Source: a virus. Taken from it: a stretch of DNA of 63,745 nt. The translations under genes and the position numbers were made by a program. Below, in pieces: positions 10,301 through 18,167 of the stretch. The stretch is taken from IMG/VR virus record IMGVR_UViG_3300046723_000060, positions 1 to 63,745 of that record; one strand, written 5' to 3'. The notes under the pieces were generated by a model. The model was given only the letters and a program-made list of their open reading frames with translations, searched no databases and was not told the DNA's origin. Within the stretch, counting starts at the first letter, position 1; the number at the start of each line of letters is the position of its first letter.

Positions 10301-11522
10301 TAGCACTGACGATGATTGTTCCCGTGGGACCGCCGCCAGCCGGCCCTGTAGTCAACGTTCCAATTCCAGCGCCTACCGTAAACGTCTCAACGTTATCCTG
10401 GTCGCCAATAATCGGTGTAGCGGCTAGGACACTTGAGGCATTCTGAACACCGTTGATGATGATAGTTGGAAGCCCGATAACCGATTCACCCGCAGCATGA
10501 ACGTTGTTCAAGAACACTTCGATACAGAGCTGCCCAGTAGGTCCCTTAGTAACATTGCGTACATAAGTCTTCTCAGTTCCTACTTGAACGATAGCGCCAC
10601 GCTTTAATTGAGCGATAGTTTCAGACTGTGGCAGCGACGAGCCTGACTGATTGGCTACAGGCTCAGACTTGGACGGTGCGGTAACTCCTTCTAGCGCAAT
10701 CACCGCTAGTCCCGGTGGCCCACTCTCCTGGTAGATAGCCTGAATGTTCATGGGCACGGCCAGAGGTGGAATCACTTCCTCAATAATCGTAATCAGCGTG
10801 GGAGATCCATTCAGGTAGAGGATCTCGCCACGCTGGTACTGCACTACGGGGGAGACTTCGAGTGACCATCTGGGCGGTGCGGCTCCGTGAATACCGCCTT
10901 CTGGAAACGGGCTAACTGGATCAAAGAAGCTCGAGACGATGATGTCGGTTGAGCGACTGTTAGCGCTCCATGCAGAAGCTGTGCCACCCGTGTTCCATGT
11001 GCCGCCGGGAGACAAGACTTCAGTAAAGGTCTGAGCCACTGGAGCCGCTTCACATCCCGTTTGCGGTTCGGCTATACCAACCTTCGATGCGGTGACTACA
11101 CCACCTTCAGGGGCTGAGAACTTCTGATAGTCAGCTCCGTTAGCAATGTACATGTACGGGTCGGGAGACTGGTTGGGACGAAAGGGAACTAATACTGCGC
11201 CAGGACCGCCGGCAACGAGTGTTCCAACTTGGGCTCCGGTATCTAGCCACACTGCGTCATTCGTATCTCGCGCTAAGGTACGTGGCAGACCGTCAGTTTC
11301 AAGCTCCACATAGTCGCGTATGTCGGTAACAGGAGCGCCGCCTGTAGCAAAGGAGAGAACTTGGCCGGGACGAGTCTCGATGGAATCGTCGTTGACCACG
11401 CGAACGTTCTGGGCGTATGGAAACTTGTCTGGAGGCAGAGAATCAGGAGGGTTGTTCGGACTCCAACCTTTGAAGACTGCGCGATTGCCTTGCCGATTGC
11501 GTGTGAAGGTCTCGTTAGGCAT
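7302..11522 (-). CDS. Large tail protein, probable tail-tube/nozzle-type structural protein
   Basis: A 1406-residue protein, the longest in the genome. Start set at the ATG at 11522, which overlaps the upstream stop by eight bases; a longer frame would run through the neighbour. The N-terminus (KGWSPNNPP...YAQNVRVVNDDSIETRPGQV) resembles the N-[V/L]...dG-x-x-x-RPG opening of podoviral tubular-tail/nozzle proteins. The body is beta-rich with several hydrophobic Ig- or jelly-roll-like stretches and no transmembrane segment. No tape-measure-like alpha-helical giant or tail sheath gene occurs, which supports a short-tailed virion. Assignment as nozzle is inference; virion role is confident. Confidence 0.65.
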   Translation of the reverse strand: MPNETFTRNRQGNRAVFKGWSPNNPPDSLPPDKFPYAQNVRVVNDDSIETRPGQVLSFATGGAPVTDIRDYVELETDGLPRTLARDTNDAVWLDTGAQVGTLVAGGPGAVLVPFRPNQSPDPYMYIANGADYQKFSAPEGGVVTASKVGIAEPQTGCEAAPVAQTFTEVLSPGGTWNTGGTASAWSANSRSTDIIVSSFFDPVSPFPEGGIHGAAPPRWSLEVSPVVQYQRGEILYLNGSPTLITIIEEVIPPLAVPMNIQAIYQESGPPGLAVIALEGVTAPSKSEPVANQSGSSLPQSETIAQLKRGAIVQVGTEKTYVRNVTKGPTGQLCIEVFLNNVHAAGESVIGLPTIIINGVQNASSVLAATPIIGDQDNVETFTVGAGIGTLTTGPAGGGPTGTIIVSATTSLNGWGPNAHVGAYEMGINQNFGWGLDPSTTSPYANPGNAGDGNTTTFASAVGQHTHTYYGCIWGFVTGTPQASMALNINSRVLANGDDGFTVTKRSAGIWYSLDNSVTWNQVYNMGPELPASVPLSRPQQWDSIPLPANQDLTQVQVMAFTDSHDDMVHYVYEINISAGAASIGVNTSAFQDDDYLHFSVNVDNPANLAEMRLQFDVSDGTFLDNYYLTGVRPSDLVSATTAATPITLLAATQAIVSETNTYQGAGALNLTPSNPSVAGEGQWTEIWIPIRALTRIGGDQTKTLANINSVQVYVNATATVRVSISSIAFVGGSQPDVGDIGEPYRYRVRPRSKVTGAKGNPSPDMRYGVLAHRQPVQINLPSAAYDTQIDTWDVFRFGGSVTSWRYIGSIASSHSSFQDDYADESAQAGEALEFDNFEPWPSIDFPLNATASTIVGFIAVVTIPSPTLALRYLPGNLVNLGGQSTYTLRVRPTLISGTDYLFEFVECTAGFNQGAISDNGQTNIYEPAIARQFLPYMWGPDVNGTVFAVGDPLRPGTLYFAKGNNPDSAPDAFNMELVTPSEPLMGGLVLDGLSFVGSTERWWALYPQPTNPLQRYNPVQQPLPRGLAAPYACCTDGSQIFFWAKDGIWSSGKGSLTDEDLYNLFPHDGTPGEAQTYGPPGLAHTVLPPDYARAGTFRLTYCNYYLYATYQDSAGNYNTLVYDTRRNAWCVDLYATQVTRFYHPEGQAGTLLTSSTRYPELQMADINGRVSVQTPFTNDLDGPIQVLLATFEDPGGDLRAPKQWGDTFVDAICPAGMAINMMSQAVQVGAPLAVPASATRARQPISVGNALVVSSFMGLYFSWTDDFTTQTAPTTLFLWQTSFVIQPATTIQWQTLGTSFGMQGYGHIGQIAMAYISAADITLQITSYDGQSPLPVTLPSSAGVYVKKLFRVSANKGQLYAFAASSTAPFQFFMEDCEVSVGPWQRQDPYTVMKSFLSGPVDGAPL

Positions 11523-12957
11523 CGTCGTCCGCCGATACAGGTTGCTGCACTGGATTGAGATTACGTTCCCTAACCGCCATGCCCATGAGAGTGTCAGTGT
11601 ACTCGCCAAACTCAGAGAGCTTGCGGTTATAGAGCGTCGCCTGTTTCATGAAGCGCTTGAATAGCGGTACCGTAGCCATGAATTCAGCGCCACCTGCCTT
11701 AATCATAGCGATGTGGACACAGTAATCGAGCAGAGCGTCCAAGTCTTCTCTCGCTACCTGAACTTGGTCAGCATCGAGAGTTGGTATAGGTGCATTCTCA
11801 ACCACGGTGACAGTCAGGTCGTAAGGCACGCCGTTGATACCACTGTCTGCAGGAGGATTGAGAGCGAAGAGGTTCATCCCACTGTAGCTCACCGACCTTG
11901 GTACGCCTGGATCAGCACCTTCCCATGAGGTGTTGTAGAAGTCTGAGCCACGGACTGAGCTTACTTGAGCTGGAACGTTGTTTACCCTCATAGCGAGTAG
12001 TGCCGGAGCTGAGTCTCGCAGGATAGCGCACATCTGGCGGTAGCGAGTCTCGCAGTACTGAGCACGCAACGGATCCTGAGCGTTAGACTCCCTGCTGAAC
12101 AGATCAGCCAACGCTCCCCACTTGATAGCTGGAGTCCAGTCATCGGGTATCAGGAAAGGTGTAGCTGTGCCTGTGAAGACTAAGGTGACGCCAGCCTCGA
12201 CTGTCAGCAACTCGTAGCTCCCACCAAATGCCGGTGGACAGTTGGTATCAAACGATAATGGCGGCTGAGTCGAGAGCAGATACGTAGATGGCAATCCCGG
12301 TGTGCCAGCAGGATTCAGCGTGTAGAGCGCATCGTAACTTTGTTCCGCGAACGTGTCTTCTGGCCACAGTACCGACGGCGCGGGGATGTCAATCCCCGAC
12401 TGGGCAGAACGCCCGTAAATACCGAATCCGTAGCGGCCAGTGCCATAACCTTTGCCCGTAAGCACTGATTCAGTTGGGAGATAGGCCATCCTTCTGACAT
12501 CGATGACGGTGTCAGGGAGCGTAATTCTTCCGGCGACAGCGCCAACTGTTCTGACAGTTTGCGTGCATGAGGTGATCGACAGTAGCTCATCGCGTCTCCG
12601 TTGGACTGCGTTTACAATGTCGTCGTTGGTGAATTGGACTGAGACTACGCCAGTAATAGGCTCAAGTAGATGGTAGAGAATGGTCTGGTAGAGCGATTGG
12701 TCGGTGACCGTATAAGGACACAAAGTGTTGGTGAGATTCGATATGTCGTACCATGTCGTAGAGGAGGCGGTCGGGGCCACAAAGTCTCCCCGCCAGTATC
12801 CCGTAAGTGAATTCCAAGTGCGAAGTCCCTCCGCTATGTAGGCCGTAAGTTCTGCTGAACTCCAAAACACCATGGATGCGTCGAATAAACGGTTCGCAAG
12901 CTGTTGCCTCAGTGTGCTGAGTGGAATGTAGGCATACGGCAGAGCTTGTGTCGCCAT
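11515..12957 (-). CDS. Structural protein, probable head-tail connector or tail tubular protein
   Basis: A 480-residue protein without membrane segments. It begins PLSTLRQQLANRLFDASMVFWSSAELTAYIAEGLRTW, a helical start typical of adaptor/gatekeeper proteins that dock below the portal. The middle is beta-rich, and the last 100 residues (ADQVQVAREDLDALLDYCVHIAMIKAGG) return to helices. It directly precedes the giant tail protein with an eight-base overlap, as tail-tube A and B genes do in short-tailed phages. This is an inference from order and composition. Confidence 0.55.
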   Translation of the reverse strand: MATQALPYAYIPLSTLRQQLANRLFDASMVFWSSAELTAYIAEGLRTWNSLTGYWRGDFVAPTASSTTWYDISNLTNTLCPYTVTDQSLYQTILYHLLEPITGVVSVQFTNDDIVNAVQRRRDELLSITSCTQTVRTVGAVAGRITLPDTVIDVRRMAYLPTESVLTGKGYGTGRYGFGIYGRSAQSGIDIPAPSVLWPEDTFAEQSYDALYTLNPAGTPGLPSTYLLSTQPPLSFDTNCPPAFGGSYELLTVEAGVTLVFTGTATPFLIPDDWTPAIKWGALADLFSRESNAQDPLRAQYCETRYRQMCAILRDSAPALLAMRVNNVPAQVSSVRGSDFYNTSWEGADPGVPRSVSYSGMNLFALNPPADSGINGVPYDLTVTVVENAPIPTLDADQVQVAREDLDALLDYCVHIAMIKAGGAEFMATVPLFKRFMKQATLYNRKLSEFGEYTDTLMGMAVRERNLNPVQQPVSADDDA

Positions 12958-12961
12958 TCAC

Positions 12962-13174
12962 TTAGGTCTTCCCTGATGATTTTAGATACCCATACAGAAT
13001 GCCTAATAGCGATGAGACCGCTCCTACTAGCATCTGCCGTCCCGCTTCCTGCGGCGTATGTCCGCTCTCTACCATAACTAGAGCTGCTCCAAGCAGGAAT
13101 AGCAGCATCATAATCAAGACAACTAGTTTGCCGCCGTCAGTCTCCAATGACTTGAGGAAGCCATCCCAGCTCAC
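12962..13174 (-). CDS. Two-helix membrane protein, holin-like
   Basis: A 70-residue protein started by GTG, whose GTGA overlaps the upstream stop. It has a short charged N-terminus, a strong membrane segment (LVVLIMMLLFLLGAALVMV), a polar loop (ESGHTPQEAGRQ) and a second hydrophobic segment (MLVGAVSSLLGILYGYL) ending SSGKT. The size and two-helix shape fit class II holins, but other two-helix proteins occur at 55389 and 55628, so which is the holin is undecided. Confidence 0.65.
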   Translation of the reverse strand: MSWDGFLKSLETDGGKLVVLIMMLLFLLGAALVMVESGHTPQEAGRQMLVGAVSSLLGILYGYLKSSGKT

Positions 13175-13344
13175 TTTTTGCCACCACGTTTCTTCATGTC
13201 GCGCTTATGCTTAGCATCCATCTCACGACCTTTAGCGGTCTCTTTGTTACCACGCATAGCGCCAATCTTATTCATCGTTCCATAGATGGCATGAGGATTG
13301 TCGCCATATTCCTTCTTCAACTTGTCCTCAAGAAACTTGGGCAT
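13171..13344 (-). CDS. 57-residue basic virion-region protein
   Basis: A small ORF with an ATG start and a GTGA overlap with the next gene. The product (MPKFLEDKLKKEYGDNPHAI...) has a conserved-looking middle YGTMNKIGAMRGNKETAKG and a Lys/Arg-rich tail (KHKRDMKKRGGKK). Short proteins of this pattern are common next to structural genes in tailed phages, though no function is established that I know of. The high positive charge suggests DNA or capsid-interior binding. Confidence 0.75.
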   Translation of the reverse strand: MPKFLEDKLKKEYGDNPHAIYGTMNKIGAMRGNKETAKGREMDAKHKRDMKKRGGKK

Positions 13345-13346
13345 AA

Positions 13347-13526
13347 CTACCTCTTGTGCGAAGCCTTCGCAGCCTGCTTGGCAAAGTTAGCTTTCTTAGC
13401 AGCCTTGCCACCCTTCTTCTCAGCAGCGGCAATCTTCTTGGGAGTAGCTTTACCGAATGAGCCAACAGTTCCCTTTTCCTTCATTCGCTCAGCAGCATGT
13501 TCCATCCACTTAGGATCATCAGCCAT
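13347..13526 (-). CDS. 59-residue Lys/Ala-rich basic protein
   Basis: Starts MADDPKWMEHAAERMKEKG, contains GSFGKATPKK and finishes in a Lys/Ala-rich stretch (AAAEKKGGKAAKKANFAKQ) resembling a histone-H1-like tail. It is one of four consecutive tiny, basic products between 13171 and 13986. The spacing of two bases to the next start supports co-translation. It probably binds nucleic acid in the virion or during packaging; the function is not known. Confidence 0.75.
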   Translation of the reverse strand: MADDPKWMEHAAERMKEKGTVGSFGKATPKKIAAAEKKGGKAAKKANFAKQAAKASHKR

Positions 13527-13527
13527 T

Positions 13528-13740
13528 CTAGTACCCCTTACTCATCGTAGACTTAGGCTTAATCGCCTTCTGTCCCAATGTCTTTACACCCTTCTTATGC
13601 GGTGCGCCAACCTTGGAAGGACTGATATTCATCCCGAACGAGCCAGTGCCCCCTATAGCAGCAGGATCGGACTTGGGAGTGCCAAACTGCTTATTCTCCG
13701 CTTCAATGGACGGGCCGCGGTAGACCTTAATCATTCCCAT
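13528..13740 (-). CDS. 70-residue small basic protein
   Basis: ATG start, product MGMIKVYRGPSIEAENKQFG then a Gly/Ser/Lys-rich tail ending KPKSTMSKGY. There is little predicted secondary structure and the charge is strongly positive. It lies one base away from the downstream 59-residue gene and three bases from the gene upstream. It is part of the tiny-protein cluster between the signal-peptide protein at 13996 and the tail genes. No family is recognised. Confidence 0.7.
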   Translation of the reverse strand: MGMIKVYRGPSIEAENKQFGTPKSDPAAIGGTGSFGMNISPSKVGAPHKKGVKTLGQKAIKPKSTMSKGY

Positions 13741-13743
13741 CAG

Positions 13744-13986
13744 TTACTCCTCAACTCTGAAGCGGATACGTTCGTCGGCTTGGCCAGCACGCAGACGCTT
13801 GTTGAAGAGATCCGACTGCGATTCGGTGACATGGCCACGGCCCATGACGCGTTCGGTCAAGCCGCCACCAGTCTCGTAGTAGTCGTCCTCGCTGTATAGG
13901 TCGTCCTTGTAGCTATCGCAGTGTAGACGAGTTGCGCCAAGGATTCTGGCGTTAGCTGCTTCTGAAGCGTACGATTTATCTCTCAT
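13744..13986 (-). CDS. 80-residue acidic small protein
   Basis: Product MRDKSYASEAANARILGATRLHCDSYKDD with an acidic/aromatic centre (YSEDDYYETGG) and a mixed-charge C-terminus (RLRAGQADERIRFRVEE). It is the only clearly acidic member of this run of tiny genes and could pair electrostatically with its basic neighbours. It contains one Cys and no membrane segment. Function unknown. Confidence 0.7.
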   Translation of the reverse strand: MRDKSYASEAANARILGATRLHCDSYKDDLYSEDDYYETGGGLTERVMGRGHVTESQSDLFNKRLRAGQADERIRFRVEE

Positions 13987-13995
13987 AAATTCTCC

Positions 13996-14262
13996 TTAGT
14001 AACAGACCCACTGACCACGAACTCTATGTGCTTCGGCTCCAGGACCGCCTACAGTACATTTTTGTCCTGGCGTCGATGGTACCGCACAGTCCGTACAATA
14101 GGTAATATAGCCATCAGAAAGATTCATTCCAGGCATATCACCCATCTGTAGGTCGGCAAAGGTATGAGGAAATAGGCGCATTAAAGCATGGGCACCGATC
14201 TGCGCCTGTACTGCGTAGACTACAATCACCATTATCACCAATAGAAATAATATGCGTTTCAC
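13996..14262 (-). CDS. Small exported protein with Sec signal
   Basis: An 88-residue protein with a clear signal peptide or N-terminal anchor (MKRILFLLVIMVIVVYAVQAQ; cleavage after VQA plausible). The mature part is short, with four cysteines (ITYCTDCAVP, KCTVGG, VCY at the C-terminus) that could form two disulfides in the periplasm. It follows directly after the 608-residue secreted-type fibre gene, six bases away, so both are probably exported together. Not recognised; it may be a periplasmic effector or an accessory of the fibre. Confidence 0.7.
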   Translation of the reverse strand: MKRILFLLVIMVIVVYAVQAQIGAHALMRLFPHTFADLQMGDMPGMNLSDGYITYCTDCAVPSTPGQKCTVGGPGAEAHRVRGQWVCY

Positions 14263-14268
14263 AAGTTC

Positions 14269-16095
14269 TCACTTTCCCGCAACGGTCCAGTTGGTACCGT
14301 CGCAATATCCAAGTACATGATTGGTGCTGCTGCCAGTGATGGTAGCACCCCAAGTGTTGGTAGACGAGTCCGTGATTGCAGCGAATGATCCTTCGGTTCC
14401 AGCAGCGCAGGCTGGTAGGGAGGCAAAGACCATAGGCGTGCGTTTCACGTTGTCGTGTGTTCCACCACTGTTGGTGATAACTAGGCCAATATCACTAGCC
14501 GACATTCCAAGATTCAATGTGTTATTTGCTGATGCGGATATATTCTCACCCACGGCATAGCAGTCCGAACAGTTGGTTAAGCTATCGAGAGAGCCGTATA
14601 TCCCGAAATTAGTCATGCTTGTAGATGAAGATGTCATCGTATTATTGTAGCCAGCCACAACACCATGCAGAATACTGAAGTTGGTAAGACTGAAGCTGTT
14701 CAGGTTCCCGATCCAAGTTACATTAGAAAGAGATGCGCCGTTAGTACTCGATATGGTTACCGTACTTACTGAGCCTAGGGCGTGAACGCAGGTCAGATTA
14801 TTGCTGCCACCTACGGAAGCTGAATTAAGGGTAAACTGGTTATTGTATCCGATGATTTCCACGTCACTGGCACTGGTGCGAGTAGGAGTCCCAGCACCCA
14901 TCGTCAGGGTATTGTTGAACCCGATGAACATGAACTGGCTTTCATTACTTCTTCCAGCCACGTCCATAGCGTTACTAGACCCGATAGTGTAGAGATCGCT
15001 TGCTGAAGTAGTGCCATTAGTGGTGTTAAAATCACCCATGGTAAATATATCGACGCCACCTAGGGAATTATTTCCACCAATCGAATACTCTTCGCTAGTG
15101 GAAGAAATTCCGTGCCCAAGGCTGGTTCCGTCACCTATCGCCGCACATTCCGAGCAACTGTTTATGGTGTTACCGCTGCCAAATGAAAACTGCCCTACCT
15201 GATTCGCACTTCCTGCGGTAACCGTAGTGGTGTCGCCGAAAACAAAGGTCTCCAGAGAAGAATGCCCGCCGGATGCAGCCGTAATTACATTGCTCAAGCC
15301 TACCTGCATGACTTGACCGTTAGCACTAGAAGACGCTGTATCGTCAACCCAAGTCCAATGAAGCGAATCGTAGCAGGTTCCTGCTGGATGCTCGCTAAGA
15401 ACAGCACGATCAACGCTAGGAAGAGTGCAACCTGATCCGCCACCTGTAGATGCAATAGTCAGCGTGCTACCAGAGGGTGTAATGGTAATGTTGCTTCCAG
15501 CAGTGAGTGTTCCCCACACTGCATCCGTACCTGTCGAGATAATAACTTGACCTAGAGTGCCAAGTGCTAGGCGTGCCCACGATGGGTTAACACCAGTCGG
15601 TGAGGTCTGATTCTGTGCGGTGATAAGGTCACCACGGACGGGAGGAGATGCAGGAATGGTATCAAGGTGAGTGGTGGAGAGCAGGTTATGAGCTGTGGTA
15701 GAACCACCGTTGTTACAAGTTGAGCCGACAGTGAAAGGGTCGCAGAGGATGATATCGGAATAAGTTACTGTCTGAGAGAATCCAGCGGAACTCATGGTTA
15801 CATCGTAGCGGCCGTTGTCACTGTACGCCTGCCAACGACCACCAGATTGAGCAGTAAATGGATTCGCCAGAGGAGTGTTGTTGTTGTCCGCATATATCGT
15901 AGCGAGACCCGCTCCATGGATATAAACAGTGATAGTACAACTGGGGTGGGAAGCCTGGACTCGAGTGGTAGAATTCAGACCTGACGTTACCACTGGTCTA
16001 TTCCCCTCCTCGCACCAACCCTTTAAGGAATCTCTCGCAGACGCAAGTTTTGCGCTACCCAGCAGGAACAGCAGTAGAATGAATAGGCGTTTCAT
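14269..16095 (-). CDS. Secreted-type repetitive adhesin/fibre protein
   Basis: A 608-residue protein that starts with a Sec signal peptide (MKRLFILLLFLLGSAKLASA). The mature N-terminus (SLKGWCEEGNRPVVTSG...TRVQASHPSCTI) carries a Cys pair. The segment around residues 150-210 (HNLLSTTHLDT...PARGD-like...WARLALGTLGQV) resembles phage-fibre shaft motifs. From about 290 to 540 there is a repetitive Ser/Gly/Asn-rich solenoid with recurring IGxxNxxxx units (IGDGTSLGHG, IGGNNSLGG, IGSSNAMD, IGFNNTL, IGYNNQF), as in YadA-head or beta-roll adhesins. The last 60 residues are globular. It overlaps the glycosyltransferase gene upstream by 41 bases and has its own AGGGG ribosome-binding site. Confidence 0.75.
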   Translation of the reverse strand: MKRLFILLLFLLGSAKLASARDSLKGWCEEGNRPVVTSGLNSTTRVQASHPSCTITVYIHGAGLATIYADNNNTPLANPFTAQSGGRWQAYSDNGRYDVTMSSAGFSQTVTYSDIILCDPFTVGSTCNNGGSTTAHNLLSTTHLDTIPASPPVRGDLITAQNQTSPTGVNPSWARLALGTLGQVIISTGTDAVWGTLTAGSNITITPSGSTLTIASTGGGSGCTLPSVDRAVLSEHPAGTCYDSLHWTWVDDTASSSANGQVMQVGLSNVITAASGGHSSLETFVFGDTTTVTAGSANQVGQFSFGSGNTINSCSECAAIGDGTSLGHGISSTSEEYSIGGNNSLGGVDIFTMGDFNTTNGTTSASDLYTIGSSNAMDVAGRSNESQFMFIGFNNTLTMGAGTPTRTSASDVEIIGYNNQFTLNSASVGGSNNLTCVHALGSVSTVTISSTNGASLSNVTWIGNLNSFSLTNFSILHGVVAGYNNTMTSSSTSMTNFGIYGSLDSLTNCSDCYAVGENISASANNTLNLGMSASDIGLVITNSGGTHDNVKRTPMVFASLPACAAGTEGSFAAITDSSTNTWGATITGSSTNHVLGYCDGTNWTVAGK

Positions 16096-17041
16096 GCCAT
16101 CCCCTACGACGGACCTCTTCCATAATTAGGCTGACGTCGTGCCGAGTGTATACCATAGGCATATAAGTTTCACTCTCTAAAATTGTAGGGGAGGCCCATG
16201 CGGAGGCCATTTTCTCTGAAAATGAGAGGTACATGCTCGAGCTGATCGAATTTCCCTCGGGCCGCCACCATATTCCTGTTGGTGTGCCCCGCAATGCAGA
16301 AATGATGCCCACTCCGGCCTGGTAGCTAATCACAAACTTAGCCCTGTCAGTGATGGCCCAGAGTTCACCTAGATTGGTCCGACCAATAACACTAGTCCAC
16401 CAGTCCTGACCTTTGAGCAAAGGTTCTAAGATTCCAGTGAAGTAGGCTAGGTCGTAGGAAGCGCCGACAACGAGGATGTGTAAGCCAAATTCATCATGGA
16501 CGCGCTTACCCAGTTCTACCCATTCTTGCGGAGTCCAGATAGGACCGCGGTTATGGCCTTCAACTGTATTGCCAGCGAGAGGGCCGGGATAGAATACGGC
16601 GTAGTCGCCAATCTTCTGGTGTACGTCAGCAGCATGGATACGTTCGATAGTTTCAATATGGAAATCCCTAAAGATGTTCCAGTTGATCTGGTATTGCGGT
16701 AGCCAGTTCTCTAAACGGATACCCTTTTCTAGCGGAGCATTAGGGATGAGTACGCAGTATTTCTCACCGTCGAATTCGTACATGCCGTCTTCAACGTAGT
16801 TGTACGTTCCGTCGGGATGAACGCGAGGACCATAGGCTTGGATAGAGAAAGGCTTCATATCCACTGAGTTTACGAAACGGAATCGTCTGACAAAGTCGAG
16901 AGCGCGGGAGTCAACTTTGTCCTTGGAGCCAACTAAAGAGACGTCGATTACGCCACCGGAATCTAACTTGTCACGGATAGCTTGAATCTTAGTTAACGCC
17001 CAGACTGAGTCGCCAATTCCTGTAGGTAACAAGAACTTCAC
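16055..17041 (-). CDS. GT-B glycosyltransferase, family-9 (heptosyltransferase) type
   Basis: A 328-residue protein started by GTG (GTGA overlap). It opens MKFLLPTGIGDSVWALTKI, the Rossmann start (G-x-GD) of GT9 ADP-heptose transferases, and its C-terminal half has a second Rossmann-like unit (LHILVVGASYDLAYF) followed by LGELWAITDRAKFVISYQAGVGIISALRGTP, corresponding to the D-[T/S]-G-x-x-H-x-A region. The usual DSGxxH is altered to SYQAGV, so donor or activity may differ. It is the last enzyme of the sugar cassette, just upstream of the secreted fibre. Likely role: glycosylating virion protein or host envelope polysaccharide. Confidence 0.7.
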   Translation of the reverse strand: MKFLLPTGIGDSVWALTKIQAIRDKLDSGGVIDVSLVGSKDKVDSRALDFVRRFRFVNSVDMKPFSIQAYGPRVHPDGTYNYVEDGMYEFDGEKYCVLIPNAPLEKGIRLENWLPQYQINWNIFRDFHIETIERIHAADVHQKIGDYAVFYPGPLAGNTVEGHNRGPIWTPQEWVELGKRVHDEFGLHILVVGASYDLAYFTGILEPLLKGQDWWTSVIGRTNLGELWAITDRAKFVISYQAGVGIISALRGTPTGIWWRPEGNSISSSMYLSFSEKMASAWASPTILESETYMPMVYTRHDVSLIMEEVRRRGWHETPIHSTAVPAG

Positions 17042-17661
17042 GGTCGCTCCTTAACCCTTGAGATGAGTATGCTCCCCGTCCAAGTATCCTCAAAGTATGC
17101 CCAATCTACTGACCCTGGACTCTTGCGATGCAATGCCGCAAAGGTAGCGGCTGAGACGACGGAATCTCTCGCATCGTCTACGAGGATCCACCTTGCGTTA
17201 GATCGCCATGCCAACAGAACGTCGTTATAAGCATCATCGTAGGAATGGCCACCATCTACATGAACAAGGTCAACCTGTGGCAGACGATCAATCTTGGTTG
17301 AGTCCGCTACACGGATTCTGCCTCTACTCCCTAGCAGATTGCCCACAAACTGAGAGGGAATAACCGGGAAGTCACGGTCTTGTTCGCAATCGTTATCTAT
17401 ACCTAGGTAGGTGGCGTTAGGACAGCCGTCAAGGAATGCTAGTGCGCTTATGCCTAAGCCAACACCAATCTCAATGATGCGTTCAGGCTGGATGACAAGA
17501 GCTACTTCACGTTTGAAGCACGCATAGCCTAGGCGGAACTTCTCCGTGTGAAAGAGTGGTGCTACTCCCATAGGTAAGTGAGGACGATGATCGTAGGTAG
17601 AAAGAGGATAGTTGTGACGGATATATTGGGCGTAGTCGGTTAGTTCTCCACCGAAGATCAT
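17038..17661 (-). CDS. SAM-dependent methyltransferase (Methyltransf_24 type)
   Basis: A 207-residue class I methyltransferase. Motif I is IIEIGVGLGISALAFL (about 63-78), the acidic residue after beta-2 lies in YLGIDND, and the post-core strand is VDLVHVDGGHSYDDAYND, where VDGGHxYxxxxxD is the hallmark of the family-24 enzymes that methylate sugars and small molecules. It overlaps both neighbours by four bases (ATGA upstream, GTGA downstream). With two relatives at 17658 and 19914 it forms a trio, so it probably O- or N-methylates sugars laid down by the cassette transferases. Confidence 0.8.
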   Translation of the reverse strand: MIFGGELTDYAQYIRHNYPLSTYDHRPHLPMGVAPLFHTEKFRLGYACFKREVALVIQPERIIEIGVGLGISALAFLDGCPNATYLGIDNDCEQDRDFPVIPSQFVGNLLGSRGRIRVADSTKIDRLPQVDLVHVDGGHSYDDAYNDVLLAWRSNARWILVDDARDSVVSAATFAALHRKSPGSVDWAYFEDTWTGSILISRVKERP

Positions 17662-18167
17662 GTCTCATACACCCACATGGAGTGTTCGTGATGGACACCG
17701 GGTAGAAGCTCCTGTGTGGCTTGCATAATGGGACCGTGGCCGGCATCGTGACCGCAGAGCAAGCCCTTGCATAGAGGTTTCCATGCGAGGATGTCGGCTT
17801 TAACATTCTCATAATCGTGACTGGCATCGATGAAGACCATATCGAATGTATTTCCAGATAAGATTCTAGCTGCGTCCACCGATGCCATCCGTACTGGAAC
17901 CACTTTTAGGCTGGCGATATAAGGCTTCATGTTCTCGCAGAAGGCTTCATACAGACCGATAACCGGAGGGTTGTGTTCCTCGCTGCCTAGCCAGGTATCT
18001 ACGGCGAATACGTGGCCGTCAGTGTTGTCGGCTAGGCAAGTGGTAGAGCGGCCTTTCCAGCAGCCTACTTCTACGATGTTCTTGTGAGTAGCGGCTTTTT
18101 CAGCCAGCCAGCACAAATCATGGTCTTCCATCCACCCCTCAATCTTGAGAGCGTTCTCGATATTCAC
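17658..18167 (-). CDS. SAM-dependent methyltransferase (Methyltransf_24 type), second copy
   Basis: A 169-residue protein from a GTG start (GTGA overlap). It contains KNIVEVGCWKGRSTTCLA as motif I, HVFAVDTWLG as the adenine/ribose acid strand, and FDMVFIDASHDYENVKADI as the VFIDASHxYxxVxxD signature, which is canonical for this family. It is shorter than its neighbour and lacks a C-terminal extension. Catalysis is likely intact. Context in a glycosyltransferase cassette suggests modification of sugar hydroxyls. Confidence 0.82.
   Translation of the reverse strand: MNIENALKIEGWMEDHDLCWLAEKAATHKNIVEVGCWKGRSTTCLADNTDGHVFAVDTWLGSEEHNPPVIGLYEAFCENMKPYIASLKVVPVRMASVDAARILSGNTFDMVFIDASHDYENVKADILAWKPLCKGLLCGHDAGHGPIMQATQELLPGVHHEHSMWVYET

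Noticed and set aside
7302-11609. Tape-measure protein
   Set aside because: The 1406-residue product is beta-rich rather than a long helical rod, and the N-terminal RPG pattern favours a short-tail nozzle protein.
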